From: Flavobacteriaceae bacterium
GTDB lineage: Bacteria; Bacteroidota; Bacteroidia; Flavobacteriales; Flavobacteriaceae
Assembly (NCBI GenBank): GCA_031277535.1
Contig: JAITMD010000020.1
Coordinates: forward strand, 17,582-81,581
DNA length: 64,000 bases
Direction: 5' to 3'
A program made the translations under genes and the position numbers. Of the stretch, positions 8,623 to 17,589 are shown piece by piece. Below the pieces are notes generated by a model. It worked only from the letters and a program-made list of their open reading frames with translations, was not told the DNA's origin and ran no database searches. Within the stretch, counting starts at the first letter, position 1. Every line of letters starts with the position of its first letter.

Positions 8623-8975
8623 ATTTAAAAAAGTATAAAATGAATTCATAAATATGGATTTGCTGTAAGAGGTATGTTTACTTCAATCAATCGAAAGAAG
8701 TAATGAGAAATATGGAAAGCAGAAGATAAAGGAGCGTAAAAAAAAGATTCCGTTTTTTGCTTAAACTGTTTTTGTTGAGGACTATTTTGATACTAAAGAA
8801 GAAAAAATGACCTTGTTTTTTTAAAAAACAGTGCATTAATCGGTTTAAAATGGAATAAAAAAGAAAAAAAGCACCTACTTTTTTACTGAATTTGTTTAGT
8901 TTGTTAAGTGTAACTTGTTGTTTTTTAATGTTTTATTTAAAACAGTGCTATTTGTTAAGTACTTATGAACCTTGT

Positions 8976-9107
8976 AAATCCGGTACTTAAACGGTCTTTC
9001 TTGGGGTTTTCTTCGGGTTTTGTAGAGGAATGATGGGGAAGAGCGTGTTTTTACCGAATAAAGCCCCTAATAATCCCTTCTTAATCCCCTCATAATCCCC
9101 TACAATT
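8976..9107. repeat. Degenerate 11-bp-periodic element, G-runs then C-runs
   Basis: Twelve consecutive 11-bp registers can be laid from 8976. In the first half G-runs recur in the same register: CGGT at 8981 and 8992, GGGG at 9003, CGGG at 9014, GAGG at 9025, GGGG at 9035. In the second half C-runs start exactly every 11 bp at 9064, 9075, 9086 and 9097, each followed by an A/T heptamer that ends in AAT in three units. On the minus strand the C half reads as four G-runs with 7-8-nt loops, close to a G-quadruplex motif. No function is known to me. Confidence 0.6.
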
Positions 9108-9427
9108 CTGCACGAAATACTATGCTATGCTATTACAATAGTATGTTTAATGTGAAGGAAGGCAAGTAAGAAAATCAAAGTGCATCATAAGATGGGGGTG
9201 AAATAAGAAAGGAGAGTAGTAGAAAAAAGAATAAGAAATAAAATTTGTATAATTTTAGTAGAAAAAAGAGTAGAGGGTGTGTAAATGTTTTTACAAAATA
9301 TATTTTGTATTAGTGTGGTGTTTGTGTTTTTTATTTGTGTATTTTATATGTAAAATGTTTTTTGTTTTTAAAAATGATAAATTGTATAAAAAAACGTTTT
9401 TTTATTTTAAGTTAAAAAAATTAACGT

Positions 9428-9435
9428 TATATTTG
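9428..9435 (+). promoter_or_regulatory. -7 promoter box of the candidate small RNA
   Basis: TATATTTG matches TAnnTTTG, 24 nt upstream of a stable hairpin and with no protein gene downstream before a terminator. A -33 TTG at normal spacing is not seen. Confidence 0.4.
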
Positions 9436-9441
9436 TTTTCA

Positions 9442-9594
9442 GGAGTTGATATCAATGGTCTTGGACAGGTATGTTTCTGCCTTGTTCAAGTTATATAAAG
9501 AGAATCGTAACTGGTAAAACTTAGTAACTTTGGTTTTAGAGTTAGATTGAATTAGTTTGTTTTAGACGTAGCGTTGGGAAACGCTGCGTTTTTT
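9442..9594 (+). ncRNA. Candidate structured small RNA, about 150 nt
   Basis: The stretch begins just after a -7 box (9428-9435), contains no plausible open frame, and ends in a strong terminator. Three stem-loops can be drawn: 9460-9469 with 9480-9490 (one wobble, one bulge), 9509-9520 with 9533-9543 (small internal loop), and the terminator 9566-9575 with 9580-9589. An orphan terminator this far from any plus-strand gene suggests an untranslated transcript. A 6S-type regulatory RNA is one testable possibility, but I cannot assign a family. A second box, TAACTTTG at 9525-9532, falls in the loop of hairpin 2 and could instead start a short transcript. Confidence 0.42.
9566..9594 (+). terminator. 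Orphan terminator in the purK-hpt gap
   Basis: A 10-bp stem (9566-9575 with 9580-9589, one G-T wobble), loop GGGA, then six T. No plus-strand protein gene precedes it, so it probably ends the small RNA described above. Confidence 0.85.
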
Positions 9595-9796
9595 ATTTTA
9601 TATTTATTCCATTAGGAGACTAAGCGAGAATAAAGGGCTATTAGATAGCTGTGGATAGCAGCGTGTTTTTGTCTAAGGAGATTTGATAATAGAGAAACAA
9701 GGTGTGCAAGCTAATGTATTATATTGTTTAGCGTTAAAATTGTATTCGAACCGATATTTGACACGTTTATAGGCTAATTAACCTATATTCTTTTTG

Positions 9797-9804
9797 TATA
9801 TTTG
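9797..9804 (+). promoter_or_regulatory. -7 promoter box of hpt-adk
   Basis: TATATTTG lies 22 nt before the hpt ATG at 9827. It sits inside the N-terminal extension of the longer TTG-initiated frame (9794), which is why the ATG was chosen. Confidence 0.65.
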
Positions 9805-9826
9805 CAAATTAGCAATAAACAACACA

Positions 9827-10360
9827 ATGGAAATACAAGTTTTAGACAAAAAGTTTGTTCCTTTTATATCAGAGGGAAAAATTCAACAACGTTTAGAAGA
9901 ATTAGCAAAGCAAATTGAAATAGACATGAATGGAGACGTTCCTGTTTTTATCGGTGTGCTTAATGGATCTTTTATGGTTGTATCTGACTTAGTGAAACAC
10001 TATAAAGGAGCTTGTGAATTGAGTTTCGTAAAAATGGCTTCTTATATTGGTACACAATCTACTAATAAGGTAAATCAATTATTGGGATTAGATATTGATG
10101 TTACAGGTAGAAGAGTTGTATTGGTAGAGGATATTGTAGATACTGGAAATACTTTGGTTGCCTTGAAACAATTGTTTGATCAACAACGACCAGAAGAATT
10201 GCGCATTTTTACACTTTGTCTTAAGCCAGAGGCTTATAAAAAAGATATTCCATTGGACTATGTTGCTTTTGAAATAGAAAATAAGTTTATTGTTGGGTAT
10301 GGTATGGACTATGATAAACATGGTCGAAACATTCCTGAGATATACCAAATTAAAGAATAA
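9827..10360 (+). CDS. hpt: Hypoxanthine phosphoribosyltransferase
   Basis: A 177-residue purine salvage enzyme that joins hypoxanthine (and usually guanine) to PRPP. The type I PRTase signature VVLVEDIVDTGNT, with the acidic pair and TGNT loop for PRPP, is near residues 92-104. The hood segment KPEAYKKDIPLDYVAFEIENKFIVGYGMDYD is typical of HPRT. The frame could be read from TTG 9794, but the -7 box overlaps that part and the ATG at 9827 gives the normal family length. adk follows after 26 nt, so the two probably share a transcript. Confidence 0.94.
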   Translation: MEIQVLDKKFVPFISEGKIQQRLEELAKQIEIDMNGDVPVFIGVLNGSFMVVSDLVKHYKGACELSFVKMASYIGTQSTNKVNQLLGLDIDVTGRRVVLVEDIVDTGNTLVALKQLFDQQRPEELRIFTLCLKPEAYKKDIPLDYVAFEIENKFIVGYGMDYDKHGRNIPEIYQIKE

Positions 10361-10386
10361 TAATAACACACTTTAGCATTAATAAT

Positions 10387-10962
10387 ATGATTGCAATCGT
10401 TTTGTTTGGAAAGCCTGGAGCTGGAAAAGGTACTCAAGCTGAGTTTTTAAAAGAAAAATACAATTTAACACATATTTCTACAGGAGATGTATTCCGTTTT
10501 AATATTAAAAATGGTACAGAATTAGGAATATTAGCACAACAATATATATCTAAAGGTGAATTAGTGCCAGATAGCGTTACTATTGATATGCTTGCAGCAG
10601 AAGTTGAAAAGAATATGACTTCGGCAGGTTTCTTATTTGATGGTTTCCCACGTACTATTGCACAGGCTGAAGCTTTAGAGCAGTTGTTGAAAGAGAAGGG
10701 AATTAAGTTTGTTGGTACTATTGGTATAGATGCAAATGATGATATCTTGGTTGAACGTATTTTGGAAAGAGGAAAAACAAGTGGCCGTCCAGACGATCAA
10801 GACGAAAACAAAATTAGAAATCGTTATACAGAGTATAATGAGAAAACGGCACCGTTAATTGATTTCTATACAAAAGAAGGAAAATATAGCGCTGTAGATG
10901 GTATTGGAGCTATCGAAGAAGTGACTGCAAGATTAAATGCAGTAATTGACGGGTTATTATAA
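10387..10962 (+). CDS. adk: Adenylate kinase
   Basis: A 191-residue enzyme that interconverts ATP plus AMP with two ADP. The P-loop GKPGAGKGT is at residues 8-16, the AMP-binding stretch STGDVFR and GFPRTIAQAE follow, and the LID is short (RGKTSGRPDDQDENKIRNR) without zinc cysteines, so this is the short-LID form. It is cytoplasmic. It lies 26 nt after hpt, linking nucleotide salvage and energy charge. Confidence 0.95.
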   Translation: MIAIVLFGKPGAGKGTQAEFLKEKYNLTHISTGDVFRFNIKNGTELGILAQQYISKGELVPDSVTIDMLAAEVEKNMTSAGFLFDGFPRTIAQAEALEQLLKEKGIKFVGTIGIDANDDILVERILERGKTSGRPDDQDENKIRNRYTEYNEKTAPLIDFYTKEGKYSAVDGIGAIEEVTARLNAVIDGLL

Positions 10963-10992
10963 TAAATAGCTTTTCAAATCGCGAAAATATAG

Positions 10993-11000
10993 TAAATTTG
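10993..11000 (+). promoter_or_regulatory. -7 promoter box of obgE
   Basis: TAAATTTG matches TAnnTTTG and lies 47 nt before the obgE start, so obgE need not depend on the hpt-adk promoter. Confidence 0.55.
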
Positions 11001-11047
11001 CCGCCCAATACTTTGTAAGTACAAGGTAATTAATAAATAAGAATAGA

Positions 11048-12049
11048 ATGACTGAAGGGAATTTTGTCGATTACGTAAAGATATATGTGGCTTCTGGTAA
11101 GGGAGGTAGAGGTTCTACGCACTTACACAGAGAAAAGTTTATTGAAAAAGGAGGACCAGACGGAGGTGATGGTGGACGTGGAGGACACGTGTACATTGTC
11201 GGTAACGAAGGGTTGTGGACTTTATTCCATTTGAAGTTTGCGCGCCATATTAAAGCCGGTCATGGTGGTGATGGTGGTAGCTCAAGAAGTACAGGTTCGG
11301 ATGGAGAAGATAAAATTATAGAAGTACCACTTGGAACAGTAGTAAAAGACAAAGAAACTGGAGAAGTTTTATTTGAGATTACTGAGCATGGCGAAAAAAG
11401 AATTGTAGCTGAAGGAGGTAAAGGTGGTTTAGGAAACTGGCACTTTAGATCTTCAACAAATCAAACTCCTCGTTATGCACAACCTGGGTTGGGAGGTAAA
11501 GAACTTGATGTTATATTAGAATTAAAAGTTTTGGCAGATGTTGGTTTAGTTGGTTTCCCTAATGCAGGTAAATCTACTTTATTGTCTGTTATTACTTCTG
11601 CAACACCAAAAATTGCAGATTATCCTTTTACAACATTAAAACCTAATTTAGGTATTGTTGCTTATAGAGATTATAAGTCTTTTGTGATGGCTGATATACC
11701 TGGTATCATTGAAGGAGCAGCAGAAGGTAAAGGTTTAGGACATTACTTCTTGCGCCATATAGAGCGAAATTCTACTTTGTTGTTTATGGTACCTGCAGAT
11801 GCAGATGATATTAAAAAAGAGTACGATATTCTAATCGATGAGTTGCGAAGATATAACGCAGAAATGCTTGATAAAGATCGCATGCTTGTAATCACGAAGA
11901 GTGATATGCTTGACGAAGAATTAAAAGCAGAAATGAAAGAGGGACTGGATAAAGACTTTAAGGATGTTCCTTATATGTTTATTTCTGCAGTTGCTCAACA
12001 AGGTTTAGTAGAGCTAAAAGACAAGCTTTGGCAAATGCTAAACAAATAA
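11048..12049 (+). CDS. obgE: Obg family GTPase
   Basis: A 333-residue GTPase acting in 50S ribosome assembly and stress responses. The glycine-rich Obg fold spans about residues 1-160 (GGRGSTHLHREKFIEKGGPDGGDGGRGG). The G domain follows with G1 GFPNAGKST near residue 170, G3 DIPGIIEGAAEGKGLG and G4 TKSD. The variable C-terminal domain of some Obg proteins is absent, as usual in this phylum. No terminator is evident before the Mrp operon 164 nt downstream. Confidence 0.95.
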   Translation: MTEGNFVDYVKIYVASGKGGRGSTHLHREKFIEKGGPDGGDGGRGGHVYIVGNEGLWTLFHLKFARHIKAGHGGDGGSSRSTGSDGEDKIIEVPLGTVVKDKETGEVLFEITEHGEKRIVAEGGKGGLGNWHFRSSTNQTPRYAQPGLGGKELDVILELKVLADVGLVGFPNAGKSTLLSVITSATPKIADYPFTTLKPNLGIVAYRDYKSFVMADIPGIIEGAAEGKGLGHYFLRHIERNSTLLFMVPADADDIKKEYDILIDELRRYNAEMLDKDRMLVITKSDMLDEELKAEMKEGLDKDFKDVPYMFISAVAQQGLVELKDKLWQMLNK

Positions 12050-12213
12050 TAAGATATTAACACAATCCTTTGGATATTGATAATAGTCAGGTGGAAGGTG
12101 AGAAAAAAGAAACGTAATCTGTTGTGTTTCGATGAGTTATATGTAGGTTCTTCTTTTTTTTTGTGTATATTTACAGCAAACTGAAAATATACATTTAGAG
12201 AAATAAAGAATAT

Positions 12214-14520
12214 ATGCTAACATTGATTTTTCTCACCTTTGTACTTGCTTTCGTAGTGCTATTTCTAAAAAAGTTTGTACAGACGAAATTTGTTGCATTA
12301 ATATCCTTACTTCCATTTTCAATTTTTATATATCTATTATCTTTTTTACGTTCTGTAAAAGATGGGGTACATAGCGTGCTATTTAAATCAGAGTGGATTC
12401 CTACTTTAGGTATCAATTTAGATTTTAAGATAGATGGTTTAGCGCTATTGTTTGGATTGTTGATTTCGGGAATTGGGACGTTGGTGTTTTTATATGCATC
12501 CTCTTATTTAAGAGGGCACCCCCTTCTACATCGTTTTTTGTGCTACCTTATTGTATTTATGGGAGCCATGTTGGGAGTAGTCACTTCTGACAATTTAATC
12601 ACTTTATTTATTTTTTGGGAACTTACCAGTATTAGTTCATTCTTTCTAATCGGTTTTAATAACGAAGAAGAGGAATCGAGAAACAGTGCTTTGTGGGCAT
12701 TAGCTATTACGGGATTGGGAGGATTCTTCTTACTTTCTTTTGGAGTGGTTGTTGGAGCTGTATCGGGGACTTATACGATTAGTGAACTACTTACTCAAGG
12801 ATATTTATTGAAAGATAGCTCGGTTTATATTTTAATGATTTCCTTTTTATTTGTTGCTGCATTTACAAAGTCAGCACAATTCCCTTTTCACTTTTGGTTA
12901 CCAGGTGCAATGAAAGCACCAACACCAGTATCGGCTTATTTGCATTCTGCTACAATGGTAAAGGCAGGTGTGTATCTATTAGCTCGCTTTACACCTATAG
13001 TAGGTGGTACAGTGGAATGGAGTACTGTGCTAATGGTTGTTGGTGGTGTAACAATGCTTTTTGGTGCATTTCACAGTGTGTTTAGAAAAGATATGAAGGG
13101 CATTTTGGCCTATTCAACTATTTCTGCTTTAGGCTTACTTGTTTTCTTATTAGGTATAGGTACTGAATTGGCTTTATATGCAATGACAGTATTTGTACTG
13201 GCACATGCTTTATATAAGGCTACTTTCTTTTTATTGACAGGTATTATAGATCACGCATTACATACGAGAAATATTAATGAATTAGGAGGATTGCGTAGAT
13301 ACTTTCCTTTGCTAAGTATCGGAGGTATTATTGCAGCATTATCTTGTGCAGGTATTCCATTGACATTTGGGTTTATTGGCAAAGAACTGATTTATGAGAG
13401 TGGATTGCATTATAGCGATGTTACTTTGAGTTTATTTATCGTAGGAGCTTTGTTTTTTACCAATGTGTTTTTGACAGGATCAGGTTTTTTGATAGGGATT
13501 AAACCTTTTTTTGGAAAACCAGTAAGTGAATATCATATTTCTCATGCTCCAGATTGGCAATTGCTAACCCCTCCTTTAGTTTTAGGATTCTTTACTTTGC
13601 TTTTAGGTATTTTTCCTGCTATTGCATATCAGGAGATTGTTTTAAGCACATTTAGTGCTGTATACGGGCAAGTGGTAGATATGCCATTAGCAATATGGCA
13701 TGGAATAAATACAAGTTTGATGCTTAGTGGATGTACTATAGTCTTGGGGACAATTGTATATATAGGATTTAAGCGTTGGAAAAATCCAATGAAAGTGGTG
13801 GAGTATTTTGATGTGATAGCTCCAAAAAACATCTTTTCCTTTATAGCTGAAAAGTTTAGAGTGTTCGCTTTTAGATATACTTGGATCTTTCATAGTAGTT
13901 ATTTACGCTCTTATTTGGCTATTGTAATTGTGTTTTTTATAGGATTGGTAGGTTATAAGTTATTTATGGATGTACCTCTTAAAGTAAATACAGTTGGACT
14001 ATCAGAGTTTAGGGTATATGAATTAGTTGTTTTTCTGATTACTGTTGTAGCGGTATTATTTGCTATAGGTTCATCTTCTCGATTAACGGCTATTGCAGCT
14101 ACTGGAGTTGTAGGGTACTGTATTTGTTTGATCTTCGTATTTTATGGAGCTCCGGATTTAGGAATGACACAGTTTGCAATCGATACTTTGACTACGGTAT
14201 TATTCTTGTTGGTGATGTGTAAACTACCTGCTTTCTTGAAATTGGGAAATAGAAAGATACAGTTTAGAGATGCAATAATTGCTATTGCATTTGGAATATT
14301 GATTTCGTTGATAACCTTACAAGCTTTAGTTTCTCCTGCAGATAAAGACATTAGTCGTTTTTATGCAGAGAATGCTTATACACTTGCAAAAGGAAAGAAT
14401 GTAGTAAACGTAATATTGGTTGACTTTAGAGGATTTGATACCATGATAGAAGGTATTGTATTGTCTATCGCTGCTTTGGGAGTATTTAGTATGTTAAAGT
14501 ATAAAGAAGATGAAGAATAA
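12214..14520 (+). CDS. mrpA: Mrp-type Na+/H+ antiporter subunit A
   Basis: A 768-residue polytopic membrane protein, homologous to complex I NuoL. The N-terminal two thirds carry the proton-transporting family signature (FIFWELTSISSFFLIGF, KSAQFPFHFWLPGAMKAPTPVSAYLHSATMVKAGVYL, with conserved Glu, Lys and His). The C-terminal third (from about residue 590, YGAPDLGMTQFAIDTLTTVLF) is the MbhD/MbhE-like extension characteristic of MrpA. First of seven tightly packed genes mrpA-G; its 3' end overlaps mrpB by 11 nt. The complex exchanges Na+ (or K+) for H+ for pH and salt homeostasis. Confidence 0.93.
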   Translation: MLTLIFLTFVLAFVVLFLKKFVQTKFVALISLLPFSIFIYLLSFLRSVKDGVHSVLFKSEWIPTLGINLDFKIDGLALLFGLLISGIGTLVFLYASSYLRGHPLLHRFLCYLIVFMGAMLGVVTSDNLITLFIFWELTSISSFFLIGFNNEEEESRNSALWALAITGLGGFFLLSFGVVVGAVSGTYTISELLTQGYLLKDSSVYILMISFLFVAAFTKSAQFPFHFWLPGAMKAPTPVSAYLHSATMVKAGVYLLARFTPIVGGTVEWSTVLMVVGGVTMLFGAFHSVFRKDMKGILAYSTISALGLLVFLLGIGTELALYAMTVFVLAHALYKATFFLLTGIIDHALHTRNINELGGLRRYFPLLSIGGIIAALSCAGIPLTFGFIGKELIYESGLHYSDVTLSLFIVGALFFTNVFLTGSGFLIGIKPFFGKPVSEYHISHAPDWQLLTPPLVLGFFTLLLGIFPAIAYQEIVLSTFSAVYGQVVDMPLAIWHGINTSLMLSGCTIVLGTIVYIGFKRWKNPMKVVEYFDVIAPKNIFSFIAEKFRVFAFRYTWIFHSSYLRSYLAIVIVFFIGLVGYKLFMDVPLKVNTVGLSEFRVYELVVFLITVVAVLFAIGSSSRLTAIAATGVVGYCICLIFVFYGAPDLGMTQFAIDTLTTVLFLLVMCKLPAFLKLGNRKIQFRDAIIAIAFGILISLITLQALVSPADKDISRFYAENAYTLAKGKNVVNVILVDFRGFDTMIEGIVLSIAALGVFSMLKYKEDEE

Positions 14521-14953
14521 ACCAAAATATGATGCAAAGAAGTTAGACGCAACTATTCTTAGAACTGCGACTAATTATCTATTGCCTTTGTTGTTGTTGT
14601 TTTCTCTTTTTGTATTGTTGAGAGGACATTATTTATCTGGTGGTGGATTCGTAGGAGGATTAATTGCTTCTATAGCATTTGTGTTGCACTCTTATGCGTA
14701 TACCACACGAAAAACATTGAGGTTGTTTCAAGTACCACCGCGTACATTGATTCCTATTGGATTGACTTTATCTTTCATTAGTGGTTTTTTACCTGTGATA
14801 TTGGGGAAATCATTTATGACAGGTGTGTGGTTTGCAGACAAAGTAGCTGTAATTGGTTCTGTAGGAACAGCATTGTTTTTTGATATAGGTGTTTATTTAG
14901 TAGTAATAGGAGTAGTATTGACAATATTGTTGACTATTTCAGAGAGTGAATAA
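14510..14953 (+). CDS. mrpB: Mrp antiporter subunit B
   Basis: A 147-residue protein with about four membrane segments, containing LRGHYLSGGGFVGGLIAS, the MnhB/MrpB hallmark. It starts inside the end of mrpA (11-nt overlap), indicating translational coupling. It is part of the seven-subunit antiporter in the inner membrane. Confidence 0.92.
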   Translation: MKNKPKYDAKKLDATILRTATNYLLPLLLLFSLFVLLRGHYLSGGGFVGGLIASIAFVLHSYAYTTRKTLRLFQVPPRTLIPIGLTLSFISGFLPVILGKSFMTGVWFADKVAVIGSVGTALFFDIGVYLVVIGVVLTILLTISESE

Positions 14954-14965
14954 AGAAGACGATTT

Positions 14966-15319
14966 ATGGAATTACTTTTAGTAGTATTAGTAGGGATATT
15001 ATACTCCGCTGGAGTTTATTTAATCTTGCGAAGAAGCATGGTTAAATTGCTCTTAGGGTTTATGATGTTGGGTAATGGAGCGAATATTCTAATCTTTTTA
15101 ATGGGTGAATTAACGAAGGGGAAGGCACCAATTATTAGAGAAGAGAATATACACTTTACAGATGCCTATGCAGATCCTGTACCACAAGCTTTAATTTTAA
15201 CAGCTATTGTTATTAGTTTTGGGTTAACAGCTTTTGCAATTATTTTGTTGAAAAAAGTACATGCAACAACAGGAACGGATGATTTAGATTCACTTAATGT
15301 ACAAGACTTAGATATATGA
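14966..15319 (+). CDS. mrpC: Mrp antiporter subunit C
   Basis: A 117-residue, three-helix protein homologous to complex I NuoK, with the family pattern SAGVYLILRRSMVKLLLGFMML and DPVPQALILTAIVISFGLTAF. Its last four bases overlap the mrpD start (ATGA), again suggesting coupled translation. Confidence 0.93.
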   Translation: MELLLVVLVGILYSAGVYLILRRSMVKLLLGFMMLGNGANILIFLMGELTKGKAPIIREENIHFTDAYADPVPQALILTAIVISFGLTAFAIILLKKVHATTGTDDLDSLNVQDLDI

Positions 15320-16827
15320 TTTCAAATTTTATATTAGCTCCTATATTAGTTCATATGGTAACAGCTATTGTATTGTTGTTTTTTTGGAAACAAGTAAAAG
15401 CACAAAAAACAATAAGCGTTATCGGTAACGTTATCGGTTTCTTAGTGAGCTGGAGACTATTTGCATTAATATGGGAAAATGGTAATATGACTATGCAAAT
15501 GGGAGGATGGCAAGCTCCATTTGGGATTACTTTTGTGGGAGATACATTGAGTGCCACTATGGTAATGCTTACAGCTATTGTTTCGTTGGCGGTGGGAATC
15601 TATTCTACAGCAGGAATTAATACAAGTCGTATTCGCTATGGTTACTTTTTTATCTATCATTTCCTTATTATGGGATTGATGGGAGCCTTTCTAACGGGGG
15701 ATATATTTAATTTATATGTGTGGTTTGAGGTAGTAATTATTTCTTCCTTTGTTCTGTTGACCTTAGGAGGAAAAAAGAGACAAATGGAAGGGGCTGTGAA
15801 GTATGTGACCATGAATATGTTGGCTTCTTCAATTTTTTTAACTGCAATAGGTATTTTATATGGGATAACAGGAAGTTTGAATATTGCGGATTTACCAGAA
15901 CATGTAGCAGCTGTTGAAAACAGAGGATTAGTTACTGTTACTGCTTTGTTGTTTTTTGTAGGTTTTGGAATTAAGTCAGCTGTGTTTCCGATGTATTTCT
16001 GGTTACCATCTTCTTATCATACGCCACCTTCAGCTATTGGAGCTGTGTTTGGAGGGCTGTTGACTAAGATGGGAGTGTACTCAATGATTAGAGTATTTAC
16101 AGTGGTATTTCAACCAGATGATTTTGTATTGGGCGTTTTTATTGTAATCGCAATCTTAACAATGATTAGTGGTGCGCTTGGCGTTATTAATAAAAGAAAT
16201 ATTAGAAGAATCTTATCTTATTTTATTGTTTGTCATATAGGATATCTGATTGCTGGAATTGGCTTATATACAGAATTAGCTTTTGTAGGAGTAGTGTTCT
16301 ATTTGATTCACGATGTGATTGTAAAGAGTAATTTTTTTATGATGAATGGTTTAATACAGAAGATACGTGAAAGTCAGGATATTTATCGCTTGGGAGGCTT
16401 TTATAAAGACTATCCTAAATTGTCTATTGTCTTTGCTGTAATCTTGTTTTCATTAGCAGGGATTCCACCATTATCTGGATTTTGGCCAAAGATTATGTTG
16501 TTTCAAGAAGCAGTAAAACAGGAGAATTATATTTTATTGGGAACATTAATCTTTGCGAGTTTCATTACTCTGTTTGTTGTAGCTCGTATTTGGTCAGAGG
16601 TATTTTGGAAAGATTTACCAAAACCGAATAGTGAAGAGATAGATCACTTTGCACCTTTTCACAAAACAGGGCAATGGGCTTTAGTTGTACCAGTGGTAGG
16701 ATTGGCTACTATTTCTTTATTGATTGGTTTTAAAGCGTCTTTTGTTTTAGAAGTAGCCGAACGTGTTGCGTATGAATTAAAGAATCCATCGATTTATATA
16801 GAGTCAGTAATGCATCATTTAAAATAA
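15316..16827 (+). CDS. mrpD: Mrp antiporter subunit D
   Basis: A 503-residue antiporter-like protein homologous to NuoM/NuoN with about 14 membrane segments. Family motifs are FNLYVWFEVVIISSFVLLTLGG (conserved Glu), GIKSAVFPMYFWLPSSYHTPPSAIGAVFGGLLTKMGVYSMIR, and a lysine in the later helix RRILSYFIVCHIGYLIAG. With MrpA it forms the proton-conducting core. It overlaps mrpC by 4 nt and precedes mrpE by 7 nt. Confidence 0.94.
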   Translation: MISNFILAPILVHMVTAIVLLFFWKQVKAQKTISVIGNVIGFLVSWRLFALIWENGNMTMQMGGWQAPFGITFVGDTLSATMVMLTAIVSLAVGIYSTAGINTSRIRYGYFFIYHFLIMGLMGAFLTGDIFNLYVWFEVVIISSFVLLTLGGKKRQMEGAVKYVTMNMLASSIFLTAIGILYGITGSLNIADLPEHVAAVENRGLVTVTALLFFVGFGIKSAVFPMYFWLPSSYHTPPSAIGAVFGGLLTKMGVYSMIRVFTVVFQPDDFVLGVFIVIAILTMISGALGVINKRNIRRILSYFIVCHIGYLIAGIGLYTELAFVGVVFYLIHDVIVKSNFFMMNGLIQKIRESQDIYRLGGFYKDYPKLSIVFAVILFSLAGIPPLSGFWPKIMLFQEAVKQENYILLGTLIFASFITLFVVARIWSEVFWKDLPKPNSEEIDHFAPFHKTGQWALVVPVVGLATISLLIGFKASFVLEVAERVAYELKNPSIYIESVMHHLK

Positions 16828-16834
16828 GCAAACT

Positions 16835-17317
16835 ATGTTGAAATTCTTTTTACTTAATTTATTATTGATGTTTGTCTGGGTTGCATTAACTGGACAATTA
16901 AACTATTCCAATTTTATATTTGGAAGTGTAGCAGGTTTTTTTATCCTGTGGATGTTGACACGACGTTCTGTGAGTGCTGATAAAGAATACTTTTATAGAG
17001 TACCTAAGATTTTGATATTTATCTTGTATTTTCTGTACGATATGATGGAGGCAAATTTGAGAGTAGCGATTGATGTTATGACGCCTAATTACCACACAAC
17101 GCCTGGAATTATAAAATATCCTTTGGATGCAAAGACAGATTTTGAGATTACGATGCTAACCAATATTATTGCGCTAACACCAGGTACAATGGTAATTGAT
17201 ATAGCAAATGATAAGAGTTATGTGTACATACATACGATGTATTTGACGGATAAAAAGAAGTTTATTAAGAACTTAAAAGCAAGAACAGAAACTAAACTAT
17301 TAGAGATATTACGATGA
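16835..17317 (+). CDS. mrpE: Mrp antiporter subunit E
   Basis: A 160-residue MnhE/MrpE protein: two or three N-terminal membrane helices, then a small soluble domain with PGIIKYPLDAKTDFEITMLTNIIALTPGTMVID, a conserved family segment. Its stop overlaps the mrpF start (ATGA). Confidence 0.93.
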   Translation: MLKFFLLNLLLMFVWVALTGQLNYSNFIFGSVAGFFILWMLTRRSVSADKEYFYRVPKILIFILYFLYDMMEANLRVAIDVMTPNYHTTPGIIKYPLDAKTDFEITMLTNIIALTPGTMVIDIANDKSYVYIHTMYLTDKKKFIKNLKARTETKLLEILR

Positions 17318-17589
17318 CAGTTGAAGATTATTTTATATATGTAATAATGCCTATTCTGAGCGTGTCGTTAGTTTTGATATTTATTCGATTTCTGAAAGGA
17401 CCAAGTGTAGGTGATCGTGTAGTAGCCTTAGATTTACTTATTACAGTAGGTGTAGGTGTGATAGGCGTTTTTAGTTTAATAGCAGATGACCCAGTCTTTT
17501 TAGATGTGGCAATGATATTGGCCTTAATTGCCTTTTTGAGTACTGTAGCATTTTCTAATTATTTGATAAAACGAAATAGAGATGATTGA
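17314..17589 (+). CDS. mrpF: Mrp antiporter subunit F
   Basis: A 91-residue, three-helix MnhF/MrpF protein with the signature RFLKGPSVGDRVVALDLL and the second-helix pattern DPVFLDVAMILALIAFLSTVAF. It overlaps mrpE by 4 nt and mrpG by 8 nt. Confidence 0.93.
   Translation: MTVEDYFIYVIMPILSVSLVLIFIRFLKGPSVGDRVVALDLLITVGVGVIGVFSLIADDPVFLDVAMILALIAFLSTVAFSNYLIKRNRDD

Larger units (their letters stand above)
8592..9826. other. 1.2-kb gene-free region between purK and hpt
   Basis: No convincing protein gene is present. The longest plus frame (9277-9498, 73 codons, very rich in Phe/Cys/Leu/Lys) looks like a by-product of T-rich sequence. The stretch is very A/T-rich at 8640-8970 and 9180-9430. It holds an 11-bp-periodic element (8976-9107), a candidate small RNA (9442-9594) and divergent promoter boxes at its two ends. 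Confidence 0.7.

Noticed and set aside
9277..9498. 73-codon plus-strand frame in the purK-hpt gap
   Set aside because: Composition is dominated by Phe, Cys, Leu and Lys from T/A-rich DNA, and it runs into the small-RNA candidate. No family-like features.
9525..9532. TAACTTTG as a separate promoter in the purK-hpt gap
   Set aside because: It falls in the loop of a predicted hairpin of the small-RNA candidate and has no -33 element. Kept only as an alternative.
9758..9789. Sigma70-like TTGACA with TATATT before hpt
   Set aside because: Spacing is 20 nt, and the phylum uses TTG/TAnnTTTG promoters. The TATATTTG box at 9797 is a better explanation.
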